The position numbers were made by a program, and so were the translations under genes. DNA of 64,000 nucleotides from assembly GCA_002418835.1 (NCBI GenBank), contig DIEX01000015.1:141468-205467 (forward strand). The letters are read 5' to 3'. Numbering within the stretch: position 1 is the stretch's first letter; every line of letters begins with the position of its first letter. Below the pieces are notes generated by a model. That model was given only the letters and a program-made list of their open reading frames with translations, searched no databases and was not told where the DNA came from. Shown piece by piece: positions 43,025 through 51,738 of this stretch. Origin of the DNA: Spirochaetia bacterium UBA5763 (GTDB lineage: Bacteria > Spirochaetota > UBA4802 > UBA5550).

Positions 43025-44374
43025 ATGTCTAATGCACAACCGCGTAAACGTGAACAGAAAGTAAAATACGGATCATGGCAGGAGGAGTATAAGGAGAAGA
43101 TGCGTACCCCTGAATTCCTTGCAGCAATGGTTAAGGACAATGATGTTGTTATGATGCCGGGGGGCACAAGTATACCTCACGAGTTTAATATAGCTCTTGC
43201 TAACAGGGTCTCCGAGGTGAAGAATGTCACAATATGTCTTGGGCTTGCACTGAAGCTCTATGAATTCATGAAGCCTCAATACAAGGAACACATCCGGATA
43301 GAGACACCCTTTGTGGGCCCAATGGAGAGGATTTGTCTGGAGTGGGGGACAGCAAGCTATATCCCTCTTCACCTGAATAAAATCGCGGCATGGATGGATC
43401 ATAAGAAGCCCGACATCTCCTGCTTTGTGGTAACACCACCCGATGAAAAGGGGTATGTGAACCGGTCCTGTTTCGGAGGGCTTATGCCGCAGCGGACAAT
43501 AGCGCAGACCAACCTTGTAATAGCAGAGGTGAATCCGGCAACTCCATGGCTGGAGGGTGATGCTTTCAAGATGCATGTGTCAGAAATCGACTATTTCTGC
43601 GAATCAGACTGCGCGCTGACAGAGATCCCGGATATTCCGATTACAGATGTGGAAAGGGAGATAGCGCATTATATTGCTGACATGATCCCTGACGGCTCAA
43701 CAGTGCAGCTGGGGCTGGGGGGACTCGCAAACGCAATCGGTTATTTTCTACGGGATAAAAAAGATCTTGGTGTTCACACCGAAGTTCTGCAGAAGTCATT
43801 CATGGAACTTATAAATTTAGGGGTGGTGAACAACTCGAAAAAGACATTTTACCCAGGAATAACTACAGCCACATTCTGCGTGGGTGACAAGGAATTGTGG
43901 AAATTTGTGGATCACAATAAAAAGGTGCTCTTCACTGAAGTTGAATTCAACAATGATCCGTATAACATCGCGCAGAATGAAAACCTGGTTTCGGTCAACA
44001 ATGCCCTGGCAATAGATTTAACAGGGCAGATAGGAGCTGAATCGATACGCCATAAGCAGTACAGCGGCACAGGGGGGCAGATGAATTTTGTGCAGGGAGC
44101 ATCACTTGCAAAGAACGGGAAGAGCATCATAGCCATGAACTCATCCTGGAAAGATAAGGAGGGGAAACTCCGTTCGGCCATTGTACCCTTTATGCCTCCG
44201 GGAACTATTGTAACAACACCGCGCTCTGAGACCGAGTATGTTATCACCGAGTATGGTGTAGTAAACCTGAGATACAAAAGCGTAGCGCAGAGGGTCAAGG
44301 CGCTTATCAGTATTGCTCACCCCGATTTCCGTGACAAACTGGCGTTTGAGGCAAAAAAATACTGGCTTGATTAA
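43025..44374 (+). CDS. Acetyl-CoA hydrolase/transferase family protein
   Basis: Single-chain CoA-transferase of 449 residues, of the group that includes 4-hydroxybutyrate and butyryl/propionyl-CoA:acetate CoA-transferases. The glutamate that takes CoA is in VLFTEVEFNND (about residue 300). PDGSTVQLGLGGLANAIG binds the CoA, and a C-terminal IVTTPRSETEYVITEYGVVNLRYKS is strongly conserved. It probably exchanges CoA between a short acyl-CoA and acetate, useful in fermentation. The sequence alone does not fix the acyl group. AGGAGG precedes the ATG. It has no operon partner. Confidence 0.9.
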   Translation: MSNAQPRKREQKVKYGSWQEEYKEKMRTPEFLAAMVKDNDVVMMPGGTSIPHEFNIALANRVSEVKNVTICLGLALKLYEFMKPQYKEHIRIETPFVGPMERICLEWGTASYIPLHLNKIAAWMDHKKPDISCFVVTPPDEKGYVNRSCFGGLMPQRTIAQTNLVIAEVNPATPWLEGDAFKMHVSEIDYFCESDCALTEIPDIPITDVEREIAHYIADMIPDGSTVQLGLGGLANAIGYFLRDKKDLGVHTEVLQKSFMELINLGVVNNSKKTFYPGITTATFCVGDKELWKFVDHNKKVLFTEVEFNNDPYNIAQNENLVSVNNALAIDLTGQIGAESIRHKQYSGTGGQMNFVQGASLAKNGKSIIAMNSSWKDKEGKLRSAIVPFMPPGTIVTTPRSETEYVITEYGVVNLRYKSVAQRVKALISIAHPDFRDKLAFEAKKYWLD

Positions 44375-44380
44375 TTACTT

Positions 44381-44408
44381 TGCGGCAGTACAGAGATGTG
44401 CTGCCGCA
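44381..44408. terminator. Hairpin after the CoA-transferase gene
   Basis: A perfect 8-bp stem (TGCGGCAG with CTGCCGCA) with a 12-base loop, nine bases past the stop and ahead of the convergent gene. No T-tract follows, so it is a possible rather than a sure terminator. Confidence 0.5.
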
Positions 44409-44427
44409 GAAAAGATAGTTGTTCGTT

Positions 44428-45015
44428 TCAGTCAAATGTTATGCATCCATAATCTCTTTCTTTTAATAAATCATTTATCTCTTCTATATCAAAAAACTCA
44501 GGGTCAAATCCTGCGCCTAACCATTCAATCATTTCATTATACTCTTCATCTTCCGGGTTTGAAATAACTTTTAACAAATCTTCATAGCCATATGGGCCGC
44601 CGCAGTCTTCAGGGGGGCAGCTTCTTTTCCCCTCAAGGCAGGCAGGGTATTTCTGAACACTGTCGGTTAAAATTTTTTCCAGTGTGATTGTATGTTCCCA
44701 ACCGTCACCAAAATCGTATTCATAATTTATTGTCTGTTTCTCTTTTGTAAGTACCTTGTTTAATCTGATTTTTCTGTAATCAATGGTCTCTGCAAATGAT
44801 TCATCATCAGGTTCAGAATAGAATTTACCATCTATTATAAACTGATGCAAATGTGAATTTGTCCATCCCATGACAGTCTGAATAGCTTTATGCAGATCCG
44901 GGAGTTTAATGTCTGATTGTATAAGGAATCTCCGCCAGATTGGAGGTTTAATATTGTTTAAACTGATTTTCAGCTGATACCAGTCTTTTTTAGGTAGATG
45001 TAATACTTTTGCCAT
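44428..45015 (-). CDS. Plasmid pRiA4b ORF-3 family protein
   Basis: Protein of 195 residues of the PRiA4_ORF3 family (PF07929-like). The signature includes YQLKISLNNIKPPIWRRFLI, AIQTVMGWTNSHLHQFII, YDFGDGWEHTITLE and the Cys-rich CPPEDCGGPYGYEDLL. Members occur next to insertion sequences and on plasmids, but a few are chromosomal singletons; the role is not known. No transposase is adjacent here. The gene is complete and has a single promoter region with the 45092-45195 repeat in front. Confidence 0.9.
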   Translation of the reverse strand: MAKVLHLPKKDWYQLKISLNNIKPPIWRRFLIQSDIKLPDLHKAIQTVMGWTNSHLHQFIIDGKFYSEPDDESFAETIDYRKIRLNKVLTKEKQTINYEYDFGDGWEHTITLEKILTDSVQKYPACLEGKRSCPPEDCGGPYGYEDLLKVISNPEDEEYNEMIEWLGAGFDPEFFDIEEINDLLKERDYGCITFD

Positions 45016-45091
45016 ATCGAAGTCCTTATAAAAAATATTCCATGATACGTTCTCAGTCAGCTTTGCTGATCATTAAGCTTTCAGAATACTA

Positions 45092-45195
45092 TTGCAAATT
45101 ACGAAATGATTAGGATAATGTCATCCGGCTGGAGTGATAACGTAATACCGGAATGACAGATTACTTTCTAATACAATCGTAAACGGCTATAATTA
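45092..45195. repeat. TATAGC-family dispersed repeat, short copy
   Basis: About 104 bases with inverted ends: left TATTGCAAATTACGAAATGA, right the complement of TATAGCCGTTTACGATTGTA. The centre has TCATCCGGC...ATACCGGAATGACA arms. It is a short, diverged relative of 32846-32993, with the second hairpin missing. Confidence 0.75.
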
Positions 45196-45397
45196 ATGAT
45201 CAGTAAAAAATGAGAGGATTGCTCTTACAAGCAATAAACTTTATCCCGGCAGAAAAGATTCCGTATAAGAACCGGCACCCGCAGTACAATTCAGTATTAA
45301 CAGAAAGAGAGATAAAAATTTATGGACGAAAATTTTCACTTTTTCAATGCTGTATTAAAGATTTTTATTTTTTATAAATCATTCAGGAGGAAAACCT
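45196..45397. other. Intergenic region ahead of the cupin gene
   Basis: A+T-rich, without an ORF. The downstream gene has AGGAGG followed by a TTG start. Confidence 0.35.
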
Positions 45398-45745
45398 TTG
45401 TCAATTCTGAAAAAAGAAGATATGCCTGTTATGGAAGTCAAATTGGAAACAGCAAAAAATCTGTTTAAGCAGACCGGAATAACCGGCAGGGAAGGCTGGG
45501 AGGGCTGGTCAATGAGGATTTTTACTTTAGGTAAAGACGGCTACACACCTAAGCACATACATGACTGGCCTCATATTAATTATATAATCAGCGGGGAGGG
45601 GTCTCTCCTTGTTGACGGTAAAGAGCAGCCTGTAAAACCTGGCGACACAGCCTATATTAAAGGTGGAGAGGAACATCAGTTCAGAAATAAAGGTTCTGAA
45701 GAGTTCTCTTTTATCTGTATTGTACCTGAAGAGGGTGATAAATAA
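45398..45745 (+). CDS. Small cupin protein
   Basis: Single-domain cupin of 115 residues. The first cupin motif is YTPKHIHDWPHINYIISGEG and the second PVKPGDTAYIKGGEEHQF. It provides three His and a Glu-like set for a metal. A TTG start is used: AGGAGG lies seven bases before it and no in-frame ATG is better placed. Function could be a small isomerase, dioxygenase or sensor; the sequence does not tell. Single gene, plus strand. Confidence 0.88.
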   Translation: MSILKKEDMPVMEVKLETAKNLFKQTGITGREGWEGWSMRIFTLGKDGYTPKHIHDWPHINYIISGEGSLLVDGKEQPVKPGDTAYIKGGEEHQFRNKGSEEFSFICIVPEEGDK

Positions 45746-45763
45746 ATTTACCGGGCGGTGAGG

Positions 45764-46066
45764 TTAACTTTTATTTTGCAGGGCTGTTTGCAGCGGGAGT
45801 GTTGAAAACAGCCCGAACCTCAAATATACTATTGGCGGAGATGTTTCCAGTTTAATAAAACAATCAATATTTTTTACACCTTTTTCAATTACCGTGTCGT
45901 GGCAGAACTTATTATAAAATTCCTTCTCATTTTTTCCGCAGAAATTGTCTTCGTATAAAGATGGAAGCAAAACGTTAAACTGTTTCTTTATGAGATCATT
46001 CTGAATCATTAACAGACTCACAGTGATTCCGTAAACTTCGTGTATAAGAATAATTGTTTTTTTCAT
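45764..46066 (-). pseudogene. Truncated dienelactone-hydrolase-like gene
   Basis: A 100-residue frame that starts like a dienelactone hydrolase (KKTIILIHEVYGI, the first strand and oxyanion region of the alpha/beta fold; then YEDNFCGKNEKEFYNKF). It stops after about 40 percent of the usual length and lacks the catalytic Cys/Ser, Asp and His. The last 25 residues do not look like the family. I take it as a 3'-deleted remnant. Confidence 0.65.
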
Positions 46067-46312
46067 GCTTTAATCCGGTTTCATGCAATGTTCCGGGCGT
46101 GTTCAACTCCGCCGTTATGTTACACATTACTGCTGTATAATTTATCTAACGGATAAATGCAATTCTGATTTTATTTTAGGAATGATTTATTTTTTTAAAA
46201 ACAGCAAAATCTTTTTGAAACGATAAATGCATGTTTTCTAATTTTTTATTTTTTTTGATCCCGGTTTTGATTATAATCATTTTATAATTTTATTTCCAGG
46301 GAGGAATTTTTT

Positions 46313-46837
46313 ATGCGCAAAAAGGTTATATTTTCAATCCTGTGTATCACGGCTTTAGTCGGGGGCACATTAATTGAAAAAGGCTCATCACAGAGCTGGA
46401 AAGATAAGCTTCAGAAAAATATCGAAAAAAAGAATGAGGAGGGTGGTTCCAAATCAGTTCAGGATGGATGCCTGGATAGAAAACTGATTGTTCAGCAGAT
46501 AAGTTTAGGCGGTGATAAATGGTCTGCACCTCAATACGTGCCAAGGCCGGGCTATGCTGAAAATTCGTATCGCTTTGTGACGTGTGAGGATTGGGTAGGC
46601 GCTACAAAGCTATCATCTTCAATGAAAAAGTCGGGAATATCAGAATCACAGCTTGCTGATGCCTGCGGAAAATCATATCCTCATATAGATAAAAAAGAGA
46701 AAATATATGTTCAGACAGAAGATGATGCGGAGTGGGATATCAAAAAAGAAACTGTTCGTCCCTTCAGGACATACCGGGAGATGGTTATTACCTGTTACGC
46801 AAAATCGACTCTTAATAACAAATGTAAATGTAAGTAG
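46313..46837 (+). CDS. Secreted Cys-rich hypothetical protein
   Basis: Protein of 174 residues that I do not recognise. A signal peptide (about 1-22, MRKKVIFSILCITALVGG) precedes a hydrophilic mature part with seven Cys (DGCLDRK, VTCEDWVG, DACGKSY, TCYAKS, NKCKCK), which could form disulfides. It contains the repeated charged pattern DKLQKNIEKKNEEGG near the start. AGGGAGGA lies before the ATG. A hairpin (46852-46894) follows. It is monocistronic and could be a periplasmic or exported protein. Confidence 0.65.
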   Translation: MRKKVIFSILCITALVGGTLIEKGSSQSWKDKLQKNIEKKNEEGGSKSVQDGCLDRKLIVQQISLGGDKWSAPQYVPRPGYAENSYRFVTCEDWVGATKLSSSMKKSGISESQLADACGKSYPHIDKKEKIYVQTEDDAEWDIKKETVRPFRTYREMVITCYAKSTLNNKCKCK

Positions 46838-46851
46838 AGACTTTTCTTTGA

Positions 46852-46894
46852 CAGCATACAGTTATTTATCTGGATCAAAAGTAATTGTATGCTG
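46852..46894. terminator. Hairpin between convergent genes
   Basis: CAGCATACA and TGTATGCTG form a 9-bp stem with extra pairing inward, between the secreted protein gene and the convergent C39-like gene. No clear T-tract follows on the plus strand. Confidence 0.4.
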
Positions 46895-46923
46895 CACAGT
46901 TCATTTAACTGCAAAAATTTTAA

Positions 46924-47952
46924 TCATTTGGTGAAATAATATCCCCGAACAGGTTTCATTTTCCGGTAATCACTTATCAGTGATCCTGCATCAATAAAGT
47001 CTTCAGTCTCCAACCCTGAATCATATACCCTGATAAGCACCTTTTCGTTTTCAACTTTATAACCTTTTATGACAGCAGAATGGCTGAGTTTTTTATCAAC
47101 ATAAATTATTACTACAGGATATCCGTCGTTTAACAGCTTAATAATATCCTTAATCCGGCTAAGATCAATTTTATTAATCTTGAGAGAATAATATTCAGCG
47201 ATCTTAACCAGATAATCATCTATACTGAGTTTATCTGATTCATTAAAATTTACATTTTTACCGATTTCAAGCGGAGAGATTGATTCTTTATTGATAACAG
47301 ATAGTACAAAGGTTGCTGAAAATAAAACAGACTTCTTGTTAAAATAATCAGACATGAATCTCATGCTGTAAAATTCTTTCAGAATTTCACTTTGTACAGT
47401 CCTGTAATCATCAAATAGATAAACTATGTATGCATCCGCAATATTATCTTTATGCAGGGCCGTTATTAAAGCATACTTATATCCTTCTCCATAACCGGAC
47501 TTGGGTTCAACCAGGTATGTTCCGCCCCAATCAGCATTAAACTCATCCTTTACATTTTTCTGATTAAATAATGTTTCCTTAAAGTTTTCACTGCCGGCAA
47601 TATTTTCCACAACCACCCGTGTAAAAACAGTATATCCAATGTTAGGGTCAGTCATAACACCGTTTCTGTTTTTACTGTTTTTCCATTCTTCATATTCTTT
47701 TATCCGCTGTTTTAATGAGAAAACAGAGTATCTTATTTCTAATTTATTTTTTTTACTTTTTATCGCGTGTTGATATAAGACATCATCATTCTCTTTTACC
47801 GGTATCTGCTTAAACTCTTTCGGCATGGTAAAGATCATGCTGTGTTCTTTCAGAATTTGAGGGAAACTGTTTAACTCAGTTGAATTTGCAGGAATAGATA
47901 CAGTTATAATCAGTGACAGTATAATTATTTTAAAAATATTATTTATGTTCAT
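46924..47952 (-). CDS. Exported protein with peptidase C39-like C-terminus lacking the catalytic Cys
   Basis: Protein of 342 residues. It has a signal peptide (about 1-24) and an N-terminal domain of about 200 residues with no family that I know. The C-terminal 100 residues resemble the peptidase C39-like fold: DDYLVKIAEYYSLKIN, IIKLLNDGYPVVIIYV and SHSAVIKGYKVENEKVLIRVYDSG with the typical His. There is no Cys in the whole protein, so the domain would be a non-catalytic relative. It starts directly after the enoyl-CoA hydratase stop (zero spacing), so the two may be co-transcribed, though they share no obvious function. Confidence 0.6.
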   Translation of the reverse strand: MNINNIFKIIILSLIITVSIPANSTELNSFPQILKEHSMIFTMPKEFKQIPVKENDDVLYQHAIKSKKNKLEIRYSVFSLKQRIKEYEEWKNSKNRNGVMTDPNIGYTVFTRVVVENIAGSENFKETLFNQKNVKDEFNADWGGTYLVEPKSGYGEGYKYALITALHKDNIADAYIVYLFDDYRTVQSEILKEFYSMRFMSDYFNKKSVLFSATFVLSVINKESISPLEIGKNVNFNESDKLSIDDYLVKIAEYYSLKINKIDLSRIKDIIKLLNDGYPVVIIYVDKKLSHSAVIKGYKVENEKVLIRVYDSGLETEDFIDAGSLISDYRKMKPVRGYYFTK

Positions 47953-48678
47953 TTAATTGCCCCGTTTGTTCTTCATTTTATTAATTCCTGCAACAAACTG
48001 ATTATCATGCTCAATAACAAAGGCTTCTTCAAAGCTTAAGTTTGCATTATTATTCATGTAATTCTTTACTGTCTTCAAAGTAGACATCGGTGCTTCTATA
48101 ATGGTTTTTCCGATTTGTATCGCGCGTTCGAGTATATTAGTGTTTATTACTTCACTGACAAGTCCGCTCCTGAAAGCTTCTGATGAATTTATTATTCTTC
48201 CTGTTAAGCACAAATCCCGCGCTAACCCGTATCCGATGATCCATTGCAAAGGTGTAAATAAAGGGGGGCCGCCGAATTTAATTTCAGGATGGCCGAAAAC
48301 TGCATTTTCAGTACAGATCCTGATATCACAGAGTGTCGCAAGGTCAAAGCCGCCCCCTAATGCCTGGTTTTCTATGGCAGCAATAACCGGCTTGCTGAAA
48401 TTCCAGAGATCTCTGTGATATTGGGAAGAGGAGAGGTATATACTTTCAAACAGTTCAGGCTTGCTGAATTCTTTTAAATCAAATCCTGCAGAAAAAGTTG
48501 AACCTGCACCGGTAATTATTGCAGCACCAACTTCCGGAGATGAATCCAGTTCCTTTAAGCAATGAGATATTTCAGTCCGCATCTGAATTGAAAGTGCATT
48601 CTTTTTTTCCGGACGGTTTAATGTGATTATTGCAATTTTATCTTCAACAATTTCAAGCTTAATAGAATTATAATCCAT
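47953..48678 (-). CDS. Enoyl-CoA hydratase/isomerase family protein
   Basis: Crotonase-fold protein of 241 residues. ITGAGSTFSAGFDLKEF gives one oxyanion loop and ENQALGGGFDLATLCDIRI the other. GHPEIKFGGPPLFTP holds the catalytic-acid region. It could hydrate or isomerise an enoyl-CoA; the specific substrate is not clear. A 45-base copy of its own 3' third lies in the region at 50634-50678, which suggests a local duplication. Confidence 0.9.
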   Translation of the reverse strand: MDYNSIKLEIVEDKIAIITLNRPEKKNALSIQMRTEISHCLKELDSSPEVGAAIITGAGSTFSAGFDLKEFSKPELFESIYLSSSQYHRDLWNFSKPVIAAIENQALGGGFDLATLCDIRICTENAVFGHPEIKFGGPPLFTPLQWIIGYGLARDLCLTGRIINSSEAFRSGLVSEVINTNILERAIQIGKTIIEAPMSTLKTVKNYMNNNANLSFEEAFVIEHDNQFVAGINKMKNKRGN

Positions 48679-48732
48679 ATAGACCTCTTCATGCAGAGTA
48701 GAACAGAATTTTTCATTACAAATGAAAATCTT

Positions 48733-50448
48733 TTATTTACTTTTATCTTCTTCTTTTTCCACTTTTTTTTCTCTTTTGTATTTATATACTTTCATTCCCG
48801 GTTTGATCTTACCCTTATCACCGCTTGTTACTCTGCATCTGGTAACAGTCTGCATAGGGAAGGTGGAAGTGAGTATAATTATATTATCACCTGAATAAAT
48901 GCAAAGTTTGTCACCTATATAAACAGACTCGGCAATATTATTACCACCAACAATTATTTCATAACCGGAAATTGATTTTATACTGCCGATGAGCTTTCCG
49001 GTTTCTTCCAGAGATTTTTCCTGTACCACTGAAGATAACGGATTTTTGATAACACCATACAGTCCCTGCTTCACAACTGAAAGACCCTCTGAAAATCCAT
49101 ACAATGGTTTGTAAAGACTTGATTCTCCAGGATCGTCAAATTGTGGTTCAATAGCAAATTTTCCTTCTTTATCTATAAATCCCCACTTGCCATTTTTTTT
49201 AACCATTGCCAGACCTTCAGTAAAATCGTGAGCTCCCTCAAACTGTAGCGGTATTACAACTTTTCCCTCTTTATTTATATAACCGGATTTATAATCTTTA
49301 TAAACCCTGGCGAGTCCCCCGGAAAAATTATTTACTCTCTCAAACTGAGGATTCGCAATTACTTTACCCCTGTTGTTTACAAATCCATATTTACTATCTG
49401 CTGATCCATACTTCCCGAAATTCTCTACCTGCGCAATACCTTCATAAAATTTATATATTCTATCAAACTGAGGTTTGGTTACGATTTTACCATTTTTATT
49501 TATAAATCCCCATTTGTTATTTTTCCTGATCTGTGCAACCCCTTCAGAAAAATTTTGAACTCCATCGAATTGACATTTGATTACTTCTTTCCCTTTTACA
49601 TTTATAAATCCCCACTTTTTCTCTATCTTAATCCCTGCCATTCCATCTGAAAAAGAATCTGCGGTATCATCAAATTGTGGTTCAATAATAAATTTACCTT
49701 CTTTATTGATAAATCCCCACTTGCCGTCTTTTTTAACGGCTGCAATATCTTCTGAATAATTTGAAGCCTGATCAAACTGGGGATCAATCACGGTTCTGCC
49801 ATCGCTGCTTATAAAGCCATAAAGGTAATACGCTGTTTTTACTCTTGCCATACCATTTGAAATATCATCAACGTTTTCAAACCGGGGTTCAAGTATTACT
49901 TCACCCTTTATGTTCATAAGTCCGTAACCAGAACTAAAACTTTTTATTTTAAACTTTAAAATCCCTTCTGAAAAACGTTTTATTTCATAAAAATCGGGTT
50001 TAATTAAAAATGAACCTTCCCTGTCTATAAGACCATAACCGCCATTATGATATACTATAGCAGTATCTTCAAAAAAATCCTCTGCACCATCAAGTTCAGG
50101 TTTAACTACAATTTTACCTTCTGAATTTACAAAACCATAATTACTTAATATATCCTTTTGAACTCTCCCCATGCCATAAGAATAATTTTCAACATACTTA
50201 AACTGTGGTTCAACAACAACTTTACCCTCTTTATTCAGGTAACCCCATTTGTTATCTATTTCAATTTGAGCCATACCTCCGGAATAGTCCTTTGCCCAAT
50301 TATATTTAGGTTTAACAACCCATATAACATTGTCGCTCTCTGCAGCTTTAAGACTGTTATTAATAAACAATATTACAATTACCAGAACCATTGAAAATGC
50401 CATTATTGAAATATCTTTTTTCAACATTATGAGTGTGCCCCTGAACAA
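48733..50448 (-). CDS. WG-repeat protein
   Basis: Protein of 571 residues. After an N-terminal hydrophobic signal or anchor (about 8-32) it has roughly 13-14 WG beta repeats of about 32-40 residues, each with the pattern kWGFINKeGKfviePQFD, seen well at GKWGFINKEGKFIIEPQFDD and KWGFINKNGKIVTKPQFDR. The C-terminal 90 residues form another domain, with VRIGDK-like strands (GGNNIAESVYIGDKLCIYSG) and a very Lys/Glu-rich end. WG repeats form surfaces for binding but the partner is unknown. Repeats vary, so the array is not freshly amplified. Confidence 0.92.
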   Translation of the reverse strand: MFRGTLIMLKKDISIMAFSMVLVIVILFINNSLKAAESDNVIWVVKPKYNWAKDYSGGMAQIEIDNKWGYLNKEGKVVVEPQFKYVENYSYGMGRVQKDILSNYGFVNSEGKIVVKPELDGAEDFFEDTAIVYHNGGYGLIDREGSFLIKPDFYEIKRFSEGILKFKIKSFSSGYGLMNIKGEVILEPRFENVDDISNGMARVKTAYYLYGFISSDGRTVIDPQFDQASNYSEDIAAVKKDGKWGFINKEGKFIIEPQFDDTADSFSDGMAGIKIEKKWGFINVKGKEVIKCQFDGVQNFSEGVAQIRKNNKWGFINKNGKIVTKPQFDRIYKFYEGIAQVENFGKYGSADSKYGFVNNRGKVIANPQFERVNNFSGGLARVYKDYKSGYINKEGKVVIPLQFEGAHDFTEGLAMVKKNGKWGFIDKEGKFAIEPQFDDPGESSLYKPLYGFSEGLSVVKQGLYGVIKNPLSSVVQEKSLEETGKLIGSIKSISGYEIIVGGNNIAESVYIGDKLCIYSGDNIIILTSTFPMQTVTRCRVTSGDKGKIKPGMKVYKYKREKKVEKEEDKSK

Positions 50449-50633
50449 ATAAAATTTTTTTTAAAAGACTTATTTAGCTAAACCTGAATGTTTCAGAATT
50501 CAAGATATTTTTTAAAGCAGATTATTATAAAACTTATTGATCTATGATTTAAATGAAAGTGGAACTTGCACGAATTTAATATGTAGACAGCTGTTAAAAT
50601 TTATTGCATGAATTACCGAGAGTTCGGGATATC

Positions 50634-50678
50634 AGTGTTTATTACTTCACTGACAAGTCCGATCCTGAAAGCTTCTGA
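50634..50678. repeat. Stray fragment of the enoyl-CoA hydratase gene
   Basis: 45 bases, identical with one mismatch to 48139-48183 inside the enoyl-CoA hydratase gene (GTGTTTATTACTTCACTGAC and neighbours). It lies at the end of the UDG-like gene, whose last codons are read from the fragment in another frame. A recombination scar is the simplest reading. Confidence 0.85.
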
Positions 50679-51273
50679 CTATTTCCAATGCAACTTTTAT
50701 ATCTTCAGCAATCATTTTTCTTTTAGACTGTTCAAGATTGAAGCTATCACCTGTTTGAGTATATGATGGTAAAAATCTAATGTTATTATAAGTATGTTGT
50801 TCTTTCCGGATTTTGTAAGTTGATCCTTGTTTGATCGGATAAATATTATACTTGTTTTTAAAAATATAGTTAACCGCTTTTATTGCGAAATCTCCCATAC
50901 ACATAATAACTTTTAAATTATTGAAGCAAATTATCTCTTTTTCGAGATACCTGAAAGCGCATTCTTTTATGCTTTTTGATGATACAAGATAATTAATTTT
51001 TGAACACTTAATTGCAGTAGTAAGATAAATACCTGATTCAGTTAAATCATTATATGAATCTATATGCACTCCGGCATCATCAAAAGCTATTTGAGTTGTT
51101 AAAAAAAACGAACCTTTATCACTTTCGTAATAATAATTTTTGCGTTCAACCGGAGGTGATTCAGAAATAATAACTATTGAAATGTTATCAGGATTTCCAT
51201 TGAACTTAGGATGAATAAAATCGTGATTTGTATCTGGACACGGATAAGTACATTTAACTATTCGCGAATTCAT
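50647..51273 (-). CDS. Uracil-DNA glycosylase superfamily-like protein
   Basis: Protein of 208 residues. ISIVIISESPPVERKNYYY resembles motif 1 of UDG-fold proteins (GEsP/GEaP type). GIYLTTAIKCSK and LKVIMCMGDFAIKAVNYIF match the family 4/5 pattern. The Asp or Glu expected for water activation is not clear, so activity is uncertain. Its last residues come from the stray hydratase fragment, which means its original 3' end is lost or altered. It overlaps the upstream TfoX-like gene by four bases (ATGA), so the two were co-translated. Confidence 0.65.
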   Translation of the reverse strand: MNSRIVKCTYPCPDTNHDFIHPKFNGNPDNISIVIISESPPVERKNYYYESDKGSFFLTTQIAFDDAGVHIDSYNDLTESGIYLTTAIKCSKINYLVSSKSIKECAFRYLEKEIICFNNLKVIMCMGDFAIKAVNYIFKNKYNIYPIKQGSTYKIRKEQHTYNNIRFLPSYTQTGDSFNLEQSKRKMIAEDIKVALEIVRSFQDRTCQ

Positions 51274-51611
51274 TTTGATTCACCTTTGATTTTTTTCTTT
51301 TTTGGTTTAGGTTCGGGAAGTTCTTTTGTTGTAATCATTACTAATTCACTTAACCATTCACCATCTTCAATATTATCTTCAATAAGGAAACTTAACTTTG
51401 CGCCAGGGTAGGGGGGAGCTTCGATGGCGTTTCCAATAAATGATTTTCCGCCTTCCGTCTGTTTAATAAACAGTTTATTGTCACATATAAGAGCGACTAC
51501 CTTGCCATCACAATAAATTGCGTATTCACCAAACATCTTTTTGAATGTTATTAAACCTGCATTTTTAATCTGGTCTATAATAAAATCTACAAAATCCTGT
51601 TTTGAGGACAT
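51270..51611 (-). CDS. TfoX N-terminal domain protein
   Basis: Protein of 113 residues with the TfoX/Sxy N-terminal domain: KKMFGEYAIYCDGKVVALIC, KLFIKQTEGGKSFIGN, and a final Lys-rich tail (PEPKPKKKKIKGESK). It lacks the C-terminal TfoX domain, as do many short homologues. TfoX in gammaproteobacteria governs competence, but short forms are of unknown role. It is followed directly by the UDG-like gene. Cassette-borne in this context is possible. Confidence 0.85.
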   Translation of the reverse strand: MSSKQDFVDFIIDQIKNAGLITFKKMFGEYAIYCDGKVVALICDNKLFIKQTEGGKSFIGNAIEAPPYPGAKLSFLIEDNIEDGEWLSELVMITTKELPEPKPKKKKIKGESK

Positions 51612-51642
51612 GGTAATTCTTCTCCTATTCTTTGGCAGTGAT

Positions 51643-51671
51643 GTTCAACACTTTACTTACATGAAGCCGGG
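51643..51671. other. Degenerate attC-like half site
   Basis: GTTCAACACTTTACTTACAT, then GAAGCCG, lines up with the left arm of the attC at 63173 (GATAACGCTTTGCTTATGCG then AAGTCG). No matching right arm is present. It marks the left edge of the visible cassette region. Confidence 0.55.
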
Positions 51672-51738
51672 GGTTCGACCATTTCCAGATTCAATTTCTG
51701 GTTCAGATTTATCAATATTTAATAAACCGGAAAATTCT

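Noticed and set aside
51655..51690. tRNA-like text GGGGGTTCGACC
   Set aside because: Looks like a T-loop, but no acceptor or anticodon stems could be paired around it. It lies in a half attC site.
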